Notes: a model not told the origin generated them from the sequence alone. A DNA stretch of 38,174 nt from Clostridia bacterium (GCA_017522945.1 JAFWXT010000009.1:1-38174); one strand, 5' to 3'; positions 1 to 9,302 are shown, counted from the stretch's first letter. A program made the numbers and translations.

Positions 1-1014
1 ACAAAGGGTAAACTTGATTACGTTATTATAGTAGAAGGGTATATGGATACCATTGCTTTACATAAAGCAGGCTTTAAAAACGTTGTTGCCAGTATGGGAA
101 CTTCGCTAACCACCGAGCAAGCGCGATTATTAAAGCGATACGCCGACTTAGTTCTTATTTGTTACGACGGTGACTCTGCGGGGCAAAACGCCACCGTGCG
201 CGGTCTTGAAATTTTAAAAGAGAACGGGCTTGAAGTAAGAATAGTTAGCTTACCCGACGGGCTTGATCCCGACGAACTTATTGCCCAGCGTGGGCGCGAT
301 GCTTATGAAAAATGCTTAGCCGACGCCTTACCGCTTATAGATTTTAAGCTTGAACGCGTTAAAAACGCAAGCGACCAAGATTCGCTTGGGGGAAAGCGTA
401 AATACATAGAAGAAAGTTTACAAGTTATTGCAAAATGCGAATCGGTAAGTTTGCAAGAAGAACTGCTTAAAAAACTTCGTGATGAAAGCGGTCTTACTTA
501 CGAATCTTTGTATCGCGACCTTGAAAAACTTAAAAATGGCGACTTACCTAAGGGACAAGCTACCGTGGCTTTAAGTCTACCAAATCAATTCAACGGCACT
601 AAACTTGAAATTGCTGAAAGATTTTTACTTTGTTCGTTCATAAACGGCGAGCCTTATGCAAAGGGCAGTTTAGATGAGTATGCATTTAGTGAAAAATTCC
701 GTGAAGAACTTGCACAGTTTATAGGTGCAAAGATTTTACTTAAAAAAGCCGTTGAACAAGATAAATTGCAAGATTTTGCAGGCGAAGAAAATTTAGCCGA
801 GCTTTTAAAGATATTAGGGGCAACACAAGAAGTTGATGAAAACTCGCGAGAGCAATACTTTGCCGATTGTAAAAAAACCTTGCTTACAAATTCAATAAAA
901 CTTAAAATACAAACGCTTAGAGCGGAATACTCTGCGGAGACTGACCGAGAAAAAAGGTCGAAAATAGCAACTGAATTAAACGCTCTCACTATAAAATTAA
1001 CCAAAATTAAGTGA
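1..1014 (+). CDS. dnaG: DNA primase DnaG, C-terminal part (5' end outside window)
   Basis: DNA primase makes the RNA primers for replication at the fork with the DnaB helicase. The frame is open from base 1, so the gene starts upstream; the first in-frame ATG at 43 lies inside the TOPRIM domain and is not the start. The TOPRIM motif VEGYMD is at bases 31-48, and the second acidic motif YDGDSAG about 40 residues later supplies the metal-binding Asp residues. The remainder (about residues 110-323 of the visible part) is the helical C-terminal region that binds the helicase. The zinc-binding N-terminus is not visible. The stop is 27 bases before rpoD, the usual dnaG-rpoD arrangement of the macromolecular-synthesis operon. 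Confidence 0.95.
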   Translation, partial: TKGKLDYVIIVEGYMDTIALHKAGFKNVVASMGTSLTTEQARLLKRYADLVLICYDGDSAGQNATVRGLEILKENGLEVRIVSLPDGLDPDELIAQRGRDAYEKCLADALPLIDFKLERVKNASDQDSLGGKRKYIEESLQVIAKCESVSLQEELLKKLRDESGLTYESLYRDLEKLKNGDLPKGQATVALSLPNQFNGTKLEIAERFLLCSFINGEPYAKGSLDEYAFSEKFREELAQFIGAKILLKKAVEQDKLQDFAGEENLAELLKILGATQEVDENSREQYFADCKKTLLTNSIKLKIQTLRAEYSAETDREKRSKIATELNALTIKLTKIK

Positions 1015-1041
1015 GAATAAACGGAGGATAAGAAAAAAATA

Positions 1042-2097
1042 ATGAGTGTATCTGATCAATTTTTAGAAGGTATTATAAACTCGCTTGTGGAAGAAGGTAA
1101 AAAAACGGGAACTGTAAGTTCTGACGTTTTATTCGATAAGGTTGACGCTGCCGACGTTTCGGGCGAACAAATGGACCTTATTTATAAAGCTTTAGACGAT
1201 GCGAAAATTACTATCGTTAACAACTACGAAAAAGACAAAGACCTTTACGAACAACTTTTAAAAGAAATCAATATGGACGACCCTGTTAAGATGTATCTTA
1301 AGGATATCGGAAGGGTTACCTTGCTTAGCGGTGAAGAAGAAATCGAACTTGCTAAACGTATGGAAGACGGAGATCCTTACGCTAAAAAGCGTTTATCTGA
1401 AGCAAACCTTCGTTTAGTTGTTTCAATCGCAAAAAGATACGTTGGTAGGGGTATGCAATTTTTAGACCTTATTCAAGAAGGCAACTTAGGTCTTATGAAA
1501 GCGGTTGAAAAGTTTGACTATCAAAAGGGTTATAAGTTTTCTACTTATGCAACTTGGTGGATTCGTCAAGCAATTACGCGTGCTATTGCCGACCAAGCAA
1601 GAACTATTCGTATTCCCGTACATATGGTTGAAACAATCAACCGTCAAGTAAGGGTGTCAAGAATGCTTCTTCAAAGATTTGGCAGAGAGCCAACTACAGC
1701 CGAAATTGCCCAAGAAATGGATATTCCTGAAAGCAAGGTTATTGAAATTCAAAAAATTGCGCAAGATCCTGTATCTTTAGAAACGCCTATCGGTGAAGAA
1801 GAAGATAGTCATATCGGTGACTTTTTGGAAGACGAGTCGGCTATTGCTCCAAGTGATACCGTCGCGTTTACCATGCTAAAAGAACAACTAATTAGCGTAT
1901 TGGATACCTTAACTCCACGTGAAGAAAAGGTTTTACGTTTACGTTATGGGCTTGACGATGGCAGACCAAGAACATTGGAAGAAGTTGGTAAAGAATTTAA
2001 CGTTACGAGAGAAAGAATTCGTCAAATTGAAGCAAAAGCGCTTAGAAAACTACGTCACCCATCAAGAAGCAAACGCCTTAAAGACTTTTTAGAATAA
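1042..2097 (+). CDS. rpoD: Primary sigma factor RpoD/SigA
   Basis: Housekeeping sigma-70 subunit of RNA polymerase, 351 aa, close in length to Gram-positive SigA and shorter than the E. coli protein. Region 1.2 ([11 protein letters not shown], about residue 79) is followed by region 2 with the [12 protein letters not shown] core-binding segment and the aromatic -10 melting stretch [13 protein letters not shown]. Region 4.2 at the C-terminus has the -35 recognition helix [20 protein letters not shown]. The GGAGG at 1023-1027 sets the ATG, with a rather long spacer. It lies between dnaG and trmK in one operon. The near-consensus TTGACA/TATAAT promoters elsewhere in the window fit recognition by this factor. 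Confidence 0.98.
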   Translation: MSVSDQFLEGIINSLVEEGKKTGTVSSDVLFDKVDAADVSGEQMDLIYKALDDAKITIVNNYEKDKDLYEQLLKEINMDDPVKMYLKDIGRVTLLSGEEEIELAKRMEDGDPYAKKRLSEANLRLVVSIAKRYVGRGMQFLDLIQEGNLGLMKAVEKFDYQKGYKFSTYATWWIRQAITRAIADQARTIRIPVHMVETINRQVRVSRMLLQRFGREPTTAEIAQEMDIPESKVIEIQKIAQDPVSLETPIGEEEDSHIGDFLEDESAIAPSDTVAFTMLKEQLISVLDTLTPREEKVLRLRYGLDDGRPRTLEEVGKEFNVTRERIRQIEAKALRKLRHPSRSKRLKDFLE

Positions 2098-2098
2098 G

Positions 2099-2755
2099 AT
2101 GACTAAGCGTTTACAAACCATTTTTGAAAATATTCCGCCTTGCAAAAGCTTTGCCGACGTTGGATGCGACCACGGCTTTATTGCCGAGCAAATGCTTAAA
2201 AGCGCAAAGTGTAGTAGAGTAACCGTATCGGATATTTCTTTGGATAGCTTAAATAAAGCAAAAAAACTTTTAAAAAAATATATCGATCAAGGTTTAGCGT
2301 TTGCGCTTTGCACGGATGGGCTAAAGGGTATAAATGAAGATACCGAGTGCGTTTTAATCGCAGGTATGGGCGGTGAAGAAATTATTAAAATTTTAACTAC
2401 TTCCGTCTTTCTACCTAAAACCTTAGTTCTTCAACCTATGAAAAATACCGATAAGGTAAGAAAAATATTGTTTTTGCTTGGTTACGGTATTGAAAAAGAT
2501 TATATTTTTTACGATAAAGATAAATATTATAACTTGCTCGTTTGTAAGCTTAACTACAAATGCGAAGAATATAGCGAACTTGAATTTGTTTTTGGTAGAG
2601 ATAACTTATTAAATCGTAGCGAAGATTTTATAAATTATTTAAAAAAAGAACTTCAAACCGTTGAGGGCTATCTTTCAAAAGTGCGCTCGGCGGAAGAAAT
2701 TAACACTATCCAACAAAAAATTAAACTTTTAAAGGAAGTTTTGTATGGAAATTAA
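2099..2755 (+). CDS. trmK: tRNA (adenine22-N1)-methyltransferase TrmK
   Basis: SAM-dependent enzyme methylating N1 of A22 in tRNA (YqfN/TrmK family), 218 aa. The Rossmann SAM-binding motif DVGCDHGFIAEQ is near residues 20-31, the acidic end of strand beta-2 is SDIS near residue 48, and the family motif IAGMGGEEI is near residue 87. LVLQPMKN follows, the typical catalytic-region strand. The C-terminal third is a charged coiled-coil-like helix, as in the family. The ATG follows the rpoD stop by one base and the 3' end overlaps the Nif3 gene by 11 bases, so translation is probably coupled. The dnaG-sigA-trmK-yqfO order matches Bacillus. Confidence 0.93.
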   Translation: MTKRLQTIFENIPPCKSFADVGCDHGFIAEQMLKSAKCSRVTVSDISLDSLNKAKKLLKKYIDQGLAFALCTDGLKGINEDTECVLIAGMGGEEIIKILTTSVFLPKTLVLQPMKNTDKVRKILFLLGYGIEKDYIFYDKDKYYNLLVCKLNYKCEEYSELEFVFGRDNLLNRSEDFINYLKKELQTVEGYLSKVRSAEEINTIQQKIKLLKEVLYGN

Positions 2756-3509
2756 AAAAATATTAGAAGTATTTAACAGTTTTGCGCCACTTTCTTTATC
2801 GGACGACGCGATTAAAAATTTAGGCTTTTACGATAATAGTGGATTACTTTTAGATTGTGGCGGTGATACCGATTCGGTGGTTTGCGCTTTAGATTTAACC
2901 GATGAAGTTGTTGATTACGCGATTTTGGTTGGCTCAAAACTTATTATAACTCATCATCCTGCAATTTATAGGGCGATAAAAAACGTAAACGGAACTTACG
3001 TTAAGGCAATCAAAAACGGAATAACCGTTTATTCGGCTCATCTTTGTTTAGATACTGCAAACGGTGGCATTGAAGATACGTTGGCTTCTTTTGTAGGGGC
3101 AAAACAAACCGAAATTTTGCAAAAGGTTAACGAAACTAACGGTTTCGGAAGAAAGTTTGAAATTAGCAAACAAACTGCTGAAAGTGTTGTTAACGCGCTT
3201 ATAGCTAAGCTTAATACAGATAAATATATGTTTTTTGGCGATAAAAACACTTTGGTTAATAAGGTAGCAACATTTTGCGGAGCAGGTCTTAGCGAGCAAG
3301 GGATTGCAAGCGCAAGCGATTGTGAACTTTTAATATCAGCCGATATTTCACACCACGTTTTACTATCCGCTTTAAATCAAGGCAAATGCGTTTTACAACT
3401 CACGCATTATGCAAGCGAAGTTTTTGCAATGCAAAAATTTGTTAAAGAGTTGTTTGAAAATCAATTAAAAATGAAATATTATTTTTATACCGACAAGCGC
3501 TTTTTATAA
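2745..3509 (+). CDS. Nif3-like dinuclear metal-center protein (YqfO family)
   Basis: Nif3/GTP cyclohydrolase I type 2-like protein, 254 aa; the family binds two metal ions and its biochemical role is unsettled. Visible metal ligands are the N-terminal pair in ITHHPAIYR (about residue 67) and the C-terminal THYASE motif. The start ATG overlaps the end of trmK. At 254 aa it matches the short form of the family and lacks the PII/CutA-like insertion domain that brings Bacillus YqfO to about 370 aa. The TrmK-Nif3 neighbourhood is conserved in Bacillota, which supports the assignment but not a precise reaction. Confidence 0.9.
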   Translation: MEIKKILEVFNSFAPLSLSDDAIKNLGFYDNSGLLLDCGGDTDSVVCALDLTDEVVDYAILVGSKLIITHHPAIYRAIKNVNGTYVKAIKNGITVYSAHLCLDTANGGIEDTLASFVGAKQTEILQKVNETNGFGRKFEISKQTAESVVNALIAKLNTDKYMFFGDKNTLVNKVATFCGAGLSEQGIASASDCELLISADISHHVLLSALNQGKCVLQLTHYASEVFAMQKFVKELFENQLKMKYYFYTDKRFL

Positions 3510-3600
3510 TTGGTTTTATCGCAACGAACTAAACTGTCGTTTGTGATTTGGCTTAAAATAATAAAGTAAAATTTGTTTAGGTATAAGAAGGAGAGTATAT

Positions 3601-4311
3601 ATGTCAGTTATTAACAAACTTCTTGCATATCAAGAAGAAGACGCAAAACTTTTCGAAATTGAAAAGAAGCTAAACGAAAGTGATTCTCGTAAAAAAGGTG
3701 TTCAAGCGCAACGCTTTTTAAAAACCGTTGCCGATACTTTGGCAGGAATTGAAGCTAAGGCTCAAGAATTGAACGCATCTTATGATTCGGCTACTGCAGA
3801 ACTTGAAAAGCTCACTGAAGAAAACGCCGAATTTAAAGCAATTGCTGAAAAGGTGGCGGATGAAAAAGAACTTTCATATTTAAAAGAAAGAGCTTCAAAA
3901 CTTACCAAAAATTTAAACGAACTACTTCGTAAAATTCAAAAGCTTGAACAAGATATGAACGAACTTGCGCTTCAATACACCAAGCTTAAAAAAGAAACGG
4001 TTGCTTACCAAGAACAGTATGAAAAGTCTGGCGCAGAATTTGCAAAGTTAAAAGAAAGCGTTGCAAGTGAGCGTAAAGAAATTGAAGAAAATCTTAAAAA
4101 ATTATCGGCAAGTATTCCACCAGAATTTATGGCGAAATACGTTGAGAAAAGAAAGGATAAACAGTTCCCAATAGTTTACACGGTAAACGCGAAAGATCGC
4201 CATTGCCCAGCGTGTGGAACTGAACTTTCACTTAAACAACTTGAAAATTTAAAAAAGGACGACGAAATTCACGAATGCGAAAACTGTAGAAAAATTATTC
4301 TTTTAGGATAG
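3601..4311 (+). CDS. Coiled-coil protein with C-terminal C4 zinc ribbon
   Basis: Predicted 236-aa cytoplasmic protein. Residues 1-175 are charged and heptad-like, consistent with a long antiparallel coiled coil. The C-terminus holds a zinc ribbon with CPACG at about residue 201 and CENC near residue 229. This is the domain pattern of the C4-type zinc-ribbon family (zf-RING_7-like) often found next to Nif3 genes, suggested to bind nucleic acid but without a proven role. The ribosome binding site AAGGAG at 3588-3593 is 7 bases before the ATG. The 91 bases separating it from the Nif3 gene hold only a weak AACGA/TCGTT hairpin and no convincing promoter. It ends in TAG, showing amber is an ordinary stop in this genome. 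Confidence 0.85.
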   Translation: MSVINKLLAYQEEDAKLFEIEKKLNESDSRKKGVQAQRFLKTVADTLAGIEAKAQELNASYDSATAELEKLTEENAEFKAIAEKVADEKELSYLKERASKLTKNLNELLRKIQKLEQDMNELALQYTKLKKETVAYQEQYEKSGAEFAKLKESVASERKEIEENLKKLSASIPPEFMAKYVEKRKDKQFPIVYTVNAKDRHCPACGTELSLKQLENLKKDDEIHECENCRKIILLG

Positions 4312-4368
4312 TTTAATGTTCGGTTAATCGCGTTATACGTTCACTTTTTTAACTAGGGAGGAAATAAA

Positions 4369-6159
4369 ATGAAATTAAATTACAAACGTACGATATTCGT
4401 AGGATTCGCATTTTTCTTAATATCAGCCTTTTGGCAGGCGTATGAAGCAATCGTTCCACTAATGCTTGTTAATAAGTTTGGTTTGGATCAAACTTCATCG
4501 GGCGTAGTAATGGCGCTTGATAACGTTTTAGCAGTATTTATGCTTCCAATCTTTGGCGCATTATCTGATAAATGTAAATCAAAGCACGGTAAAAGAACGC
4601 CTTACATAGTTATAGGTACTATTCTTGCAATAGTAATGTTCATTTCGCTATCCTTTGCCGATAACGCTCAACTTGCTAAAATAAATGCAGGTAATGACCA
4701 ATCTTATCAAATTCAACTTTTTGAAAGTAATTACGAAATAACTAACGCTGAAAAAACGGCTGATTTTGATAAGAGCATTTCTAAAAAATACACTATAAAA
4801 GATTACAGCGCAAAAATTAAATACAACAAAACTTTTGCCGAACTTGATGCCGGCGAGCAACAAGAGTTAGAGCAATGGTTTGCGGGTATCGGTTACGAAG
4901 ATACTTACTGGTATAGCACCCAAACGCATAAATATCATATTTTTGTAGAAGGTGATGAAATACCAGAGCACTTTGTTGAATATAACCTATTTACTAATTT
5001 GATAACGCCTGCGCGTAGCGCGTATGCGTGGAAAACAACCTTATCTAACCCAGTTCCATTTATATTCTTTGTTTTATTACTTTTAGCAGTTCTTATTTCT
5101 ATGGCAACTTTCCGTTCACCTGCGGTAGCATTGATGCCAGACGTAACTATAAAACCACTTCGTTCAAAAGCAAATGCAATAATCAACCTTATGGGTACTG
5201 CGGGCGCAATGTTAGTTTTAGCGCTTGGTATAATTTTTGGAACGGGCAAGGTTCAAAATCAAACCAGTTCTTTCACTTGGTATATAGTTGCAGTTTGCGC
5301 TATTATGGCGGTAGGCTTAGCTTTATTTATCACTTTAGTTCGTGAGCCAAAGTGGTCGAAAGAAATGGAAGAAGAGTCTAAAAGACTTGGTCTTGAAACC
5401 GAAAGCGATGAGATTGAAGATCTTGTCGACGGTGAAGTTAAAGAAAGTTCTAAGGGTGACAATAGTGGTATAAAGGAACTATTTAAAAATGATAAACCAA
5501 AGTTTATTTCATTAATACTTATACTTTTATCTGTTGCACTTTGGTACACAGGCTATAATGCTGCAAGTTCTAAGTATTCATTATATGCAACCAACATTTT
5601 ACACAAAGACTACAACACAACGCTTTTAATAGCCCAAGCGGCGGCAATCATTGCTTATATTCCTGCAGGTATTCTTGCAAGCAAGATTGGTAGAAGAAAA
5701 ACTATTTTATCGGGTGTTGCTCTTTTAACTACTGCATTTGGTATTATAACTGCCTTTAACGCTCAAACACCAACCTTTGCAATTAACTTGGTGTTTGCTT
5801 TAGGTGGTATTGGTTGGGCAACTATTAACGTTAACTCATTCCCAATGGTAGTTGAACTTGCTAAGGGTGGAAATATTGGTAAATATACCGGTTATTATTA
5901 TACTGCAAGTATGGCTGCGCAAATTATAACTCCTATTTTATCGGGTGCGGTAATGGATTTATTTGGCGGTATGCAACCATTGTTCTACTATAGCACTATA
6001 TTCATTGCTTTATCTTTCGTAACTATGTTCTTTGTTAAACACGGTGATGTCGACCTTTCAAAAAAGGAATTAGTAGCCGAAGTTGTAAGCGACGCTAATC
6101 TTCCAGTACAAGAAGAAACAAAGGAAAGCGAAGAAAAGGTTGAAGAAGAAAAAAACTAA
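4369..6159 (+). CDS. MFS transporter (GPH/SLC45-like) with a large extracytoplasmic loop
   Basis: Integral membrane secondary transporter, 596 aa, with about 12 predicted helices. The loop motif GALSDKCKSKHGKRTPYI (about residue 62) is the MFS motif between helices 2 and 3 in the form seen in sugar/cation symporters of the GPH and SLC45 groups, so a glycoside substrate is a reasonable inference but not proven. A second copy of the motif (ASKIGRRK, about residue 440) marks the second half. Residues about 100-225, between helices 3 and 4, form a hydrophilic insertion rich in Lys, Tyr and Glu that ordinary MFS proteins lack. The last 35 residues are a strongly acidic tail. GGGAGG at 4356-4361 precedes the ATG. 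No sugar-catabolic gene adjoins it. Confidence 0.85.
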   Translation: MKLNYKRTIFVGFAFFLISAFWQAYEAIVPLMLVNKFGLDQTSSGVVMALDNVLAVFMLPIFGALSDKCKSKHGKRTPYIVIGTILAIVMFISLSFADNAQLAKINAGNDQSYQIQLFESNYEITNAEKTADFDKSISKKYTIKDYSAKIKYNKTFAELDAGEQQELEQWFAGIGYEDTYWYSTQTHKYHIFVEGDEIPEHFVEYNLFTNLITPARSAYAWKTTLSNPVPFIFFVLLLLAVLISMATFRSPAVALMPDVTIKPLRSKANAIINLMGTAGAMLVLALGIIFGTGKVQNQTSSFTWYIVAVCAIMAVGLALFITLVREPKWSKEMEEESKRLGLETESDEIEDLVDGEVKESSKGDNSGIKELFKNDKPKFISLILILLSVALWYTGYNAASSKYSLYATNILHKDYNTTLLIAQAAAIIAYIPAGILASKIGRRKTILSGVALLTTAFGIITAFNAQTPTFAINLVFALGGIGWATINVNSFPMVVELAKGGNIGKYTGYYYTASMAAQIITPILSGAVMDLFGGMQPLFYYSTIFIALSFVTMFFVKHGDVDLSKKELVAEVVSDANLPVQEETKESEEKVEEEKN

Positions 6160-6192
6160 TAAACAACCAATAAACAACTAATAACAAACAAT

Positions 6193-6217
6193 GGGCGATA
6201 CCTAAACGGTGTCGCCC
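6193..6217 (+). terminator. Hairpin after the MFS gene, possible weak terminator
   Basis: GGGCGATACC (6193-6202) pairs with GGTGTCGCCC (6208-6217) through 10 bp including one G-U, around a 5-base loop. There is no clean T-run after it (TAATAAATAAA), so it may be an RNA-stabilising hairpin or a poor terminator between the MFS gene and the PHP gene. Confidence 0.45.
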
Positions 6218-6242
6218 TAATAAATAAAGGCAGGTGACATTT

Positions 6243-6935
6243 TTGAAAATTGATACGCACGTTCACTCTAATGGAATAAGTAAATGTAGTCGCGTAACCT
6301 ATCAAGAAATAATTGATAGAAAGATTGCAGGCGGATATGGTGGGGCAGTGCTTATGAATCATTGTCAACATTGGTACTACGAGCCCGAAAATTTAGATAG
6401 TTGGAAAGAAGAATTTATTTTAGAATACGAAAGGGCTTACGAGTACGCAAAACAAAAAAACTTTAAGCTTATGTTTGGTATTGAAGTTAGCGTTAGCGCG
6501 CCTAGATGGGCTGATTTTCTTATTTTTGGGGTTACTAAGGATTTTATTCGTAACTCACCAGATATGTGCCGTATAAGCCAAAAAGAACTATTTGAATACT
6601 GTGAGCAATTTGGTGCTTTAATGGTGCAGGCTCATCCTTTTAGATTGCGCCACGAGCCTATGGATTGTGCTTATATGCACGGTATTGAAATAAACACCCA
6701 ACCAACTGATTTGCATAATAAAAATTTAGTAATTAAGCTTGCTGAAGAAAAAGGGCTTTTTATAACGGTGGGAACAGATTATCACGACAATACGGCAGAC
6801 AATCGAAGTGGAATGATAGTGCCAGATAATATAGAAAATAGCGTTGACTTAGCTAAATATTTGAATGAAACAACTTATACAGAAGTATTTATTCACGATA
6901 TAGTACAAAAATTTGATAAAAATATTATTTTATAG
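6243..6935 (+). CDS. PHP-domain metal-dependent phosphoesterase-like protein
   Basis: Soluble 230-aa protein of the PHP superfamily. The N-terminus has the metal-binding HxH motif (KIDTHVHS), followed by MNHCQH, the GIEVSV strand (about residue 77), QAHPFR and a C-terminal GTDYHD, together the usual set of His/Asp/Glu ligands. I place the start at TTG 6243 because AGGTGA (6232-6237) is a perfect Shine-Dalgarno 5 bases before it and the protein then begins MKIDTHVHS, typical of the family. A GTG at 6234 lies inside the Shine-Dalgarno. Substrate unknown; relatives include histidinol phosphatases and nucleoside phosphoesterases. It probably shares a transcript with the preceding gene or is expressed alone. 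Confidence 0.85.
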   Translation: MKIDTHVHSNGISKCSRVTYQEIIDRKIAGGYGGAVLMNHCQHWYYEPENLDSWKEEFILEYERAYEYAKQKNFKLMFGIEVSVSAPRWADFLIFGVTKDFIRNSPDMCRISQKELFEYCEQFGALMVQAHPFRLRHEPMDCAYMHGIEINTQPTDLHNKNLVIKLAEEKGLFITVGTDYHDNTADNRSGMIVPDNIENSVDLAKYLNETTYTEVFIHDIVQKFDKNIIL

Positions 6936-7189
6936 GTATAAAAATAAAACTTGCGTAACATACTATTATTACAAGGCGAAACTTGATTAACACTTTAATT
7001 TAAGTTTTGTTTCTTGTTTAAATAGCTTTGCTAAAAAAAAAGTAAAATCAATTTATAATTCATTTATAAAAATTTTGCTAACGAATTAAAGTTGCGTAAG
7101 TTTTATAACAAGTAAAAAAAAGTTAAACCTTAACTTGAAATATTACAAATTATAAACTATAAAAAACTAAATTGTTTAAAAGACAAAGA

Positions 7190-7256
7190 CTTTAACGCTT
7201 TGCTTTTAAACGAGCAAAGCGTTAAAGCTGTGATTACTTTTTCACAGCTTTTTATT
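7190..7256 (+). terminator. Tandem hairpins ending in an intrinsic terminator
   Basis: A perfect 15-bp stem (7190-7204 with 7213-7227, loop 8) is followed directly by AAGCTGTG (7225-7232) pairing with CACAGCTT (7243-7250), then TTTATT. The two stems share three bases, so they cannot both form fully. The rest of the 437-base gap 6936-7372 holds AT-rich DNA with a smaller AAGTTAA/TTAACTT hairpin (7120-7136), an imperfect hairpin near 6972-7016, and the promoter at 7297. Confidence 0.6.
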
Positions 7257-7296
7257 ATGCAATAAATTAAAAAATGCAAATTATATATTTAAACGT

Positions 7297-7325
7297 TTGA
7301 TATTTCTTGCGCTTGATGATATAAT
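7297..7325 (+). promoter_or_regulatory. Sigma-A promoter for the lipoprotein gene
   Basis: TTGATA (7297-7302) and TATAAT (7320-7325) are separated by exactly 17 bases. The start ATG is at 7373, with AGGAGA at 7361-7366 as ribosome binding site, giving a leader of about 40 bases. Confidence 0.8.
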
Positions 7326-7372
7326 TAAAATGGTGTTCTTTATGAACGTATTATCAATTTAGGAGAAAACTA

Positions 7373-9199
7373 ATGAAAAAGAAAGCCTTTTCCTTGCTCG
7401 TGTTGATTTTGCTAATTAGCATTTTAGCAACAAGTTTAATTGCATGTATTACTTACGAGCCGATTAATTCATCATCTTCATCAAGCGAACAAAGCTCAAG
7501 CGATTTAACGCCTGACGATAGTAGCTCAGACGATAGTAGCTCAGACGATAGTAGTTCAGATGATAGTAGTTCAGATGATAGTAGCTCGTCAGGTGGAGAT
7601 ATAAATCCCGATGACGACCCTGTTGTTGACGACTTATTTAATGATGGAACTTACCTTTACGAGTTTACTCAAAGAATCTTTACTGGTCACGCAAGCGCTG
7701 GGCTTGGCGATGCGGAATGGGCTTTAGATGGCGAATATGATGATGACGTAGGTTATTGGGGTTATACTGGCGCAAAAGGTCAACAGTTTGGTTCTGCAGT
7801 ATACGCTTATCGCGACATGACTTTAACTTCTTCAAACTTTGATTTGGTTTCAAAGGTTGTTGTTTATACGTCGGGCGCTAAAAATACAAAAGCAACCTTA
7901 TCTGTAACAGTGGGTGGCGTGCGAATTGGCGAAAGTGTAGCTTTAACTGCTACTAACGCTAAATACGTATTTACTAGTGAACAAATGTTAAGTGGTGACG
8001 TTGTATTAACTTATACGCAACTTAAAGAACATTCTTCAGTTGCAATATACGTTAAGTCAATTTCAGTAACCTGTGGTTTTATTGATGAAACACCTGAAAG
8101 CTCGGATATTCCAACAGATGAAGAAATCGATGTTAATCTTGAAACCTATTCTTATACCTTTGAAAGAAAAACTTTTTCAGCTAACGGCACGGCGCAATTA
8201 GGCGGATTAAATTGGACCTTAAGCGGTGAATACGTTGGCGATGGTTATTGGAGCTATGACGGAACAAAAGGTCAACAATTTGGTTCTAAAAACTGTCCAT
8301 ATAATGCAATGAGCCTTGTTTCAGAACAAATAAATAACGTAACTGAAATTAGTATAAACACATCGGGTGCAAATGATATAGGTGCTACTTTAAGCGTTTA
8401 CGTTGGCGAAACCAAAGTTGGCGAAAGTCTTGAAATAACTAATGAAGCAACTGAATATACTTTCAAGTTAAACGGCTATTTAAGTGGCGCAGTTAAATTT
8501 GAATATAGCGTAAGTAAGGGCAAGGCAATTTATATTAAGAGCATAACCGTTAAATCGCACGCTGGTAAGGCTACAAGCGAAGAAGATATACATAATTTAC
8601 TTGCGCTTGGCGTTGATTATATCACCTTACAAAACGATATAGTGGTTGACTCTTTAGTAGTTGTTGGCAATAAATTTACGCTTGATCTTGCAGGTCATAG
8701 AATTGATGCAACCGAAGACCGTGACGGTGATGAATCAACCTACGGTTTATTTGCAAAGGGTGGCGCAATCGTAACTATTACTGGTAACGGAACTATATAC
8801 GGTGGTGCAGGCACTAACTGGAATATTGCATTAAGAGCTTCGGGCGATGGCTCGGTAATCAACGTATTAAACGGAACTTTCTATTCTGGACCAAATAAAG
8901 GCGACGAAGGTGAGAACGGTAACAGTACAATGTTTGTAAGGGATGCTTCAATAATCAATATTTACGGCGGATTTTTCTATACCGAAGCTTCATACAATAA
9001 TGTTTATTTCGTATTTAACGTAGCGGCTGAAAGCTTTGTAACATCAACTATTAACGTTTACGGCGGAACTTTCGTTAACGCAAACCCATTAGATCGCGGT
9101 ATTATCAATATCGTTGGTAGAGAATTTTTGGGTGAAGGCTTAACAATTAAAACAACAGTAGTTGGCAATGATAAACATTATACTGTGGTTGAAAAATAA
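7373..9199 (+). CDS. Surface lipoprotein with Ser/Asp linker, duplicated domain and beta-helix-like C-terminus
   Basis: Predicted 608-aa lipoprotein of unknown function. The signal peptide (KKK then a hydrophobic core) ends in the lipobox LIAC with the lipidated Cys at 25. Residues about 34-83 are a low-complexity Ser/Asp linker including five DDSSS units, probably spanning the cell wall. Two related domains follow (about 95-235 and 258-395), each with a GYW.Y.G.KGQQFGS motif and a later TSGA segment, clearly an internal duplication; they look like beta-sandwich modules. Residues about 400-608 show repeated short strands with INVLNGTFY, INIYGGFFY and INVYGGTF, typical of a right-handed beta-helix. 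It stands alone with its own promoter and terminator. An adhesive or glycan-binding role is only inference. Confidence 0.8.
   Translation: MKKKAFSLLVLILLISILATSLIACITYEPINSSSSSSEQSSSDLTPDDSSSDDSSSDDSSSDDSSSDDSSSSGGDINPDDDPVVDDLFNDGTYLYEFTQRIFTGHASAGLGDAEWALDGEYDDDVGYWGYTGAKGQQFGSAVYAYRDMTLTSSNFDLVSKVVVYTSGAKNTKATLSVTVGGVRIGESVALTATNAKYVFTSEQMLSGDVVLTYTQLKEHSSVAIYVKSISVTCGFIDETPESSDIPTDEEIDVNLETYSYTFERKTFSANGTAQLGGLNWTLSGEYVGDGYWSYDGTKGQQFGSKNCPYNAMSLVSEQINNVTEISINTSGANDIGATLSVYVGETKVGESLEITNEATEYTFKLNGYLSGAVKFEYSVSKGKAIYIKSITVKSHAGKATSEEDIHNLLALGVDYITLQNDIVVDSLVVVGNKFTLDLAGHRIDATEDRDGDESTYGLFAKGGAIVTITGNGTIYGGAGTNWNIALRASGDGSVINVLNGTFYSGPNKGDEGENGNSTMFVRDASIINIYGGFFYTEASYNNVYFVFNVAAESFVTSTINVYGGTFVNANPLDRGIINIVGREFLGEGLTIKTTVVGNDKHYTVVEK
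7514..7588 (+). repeat. Five tandem 15-base repeats encoding DDSSS
   Basis: Five in-frame copies of a 15-base unit (GACGATAGTAGCTCA with C/T changes at third positions). The length is a multiple of three, so copy-number change would alter the length of the lipoprotein linker without a frameshift. Confidence 0.95.
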
Positions 9200-9261
9200 T
9201 GGTAGTTTAAAATAAGAATCAATTGCTTAATAAATGTATTAAAAGTTAATTTTATGATATA

Positions 9262-9302
9262 AAAATAGCTTCCTCAATTATTTTGGGTGAAGTTATTTTT
9301 TT
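9262..9302 (+). terminator. Intrinsic terminator of the lipoprotein gene
   Basis: AAAATAGCTTC (9262-9272) pairs with GAAGTTATTTT (9289-9299), 11 bp with one G-U, and the T-rich 3' arm continues into TTTTTTA. Confidence 0.75.
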
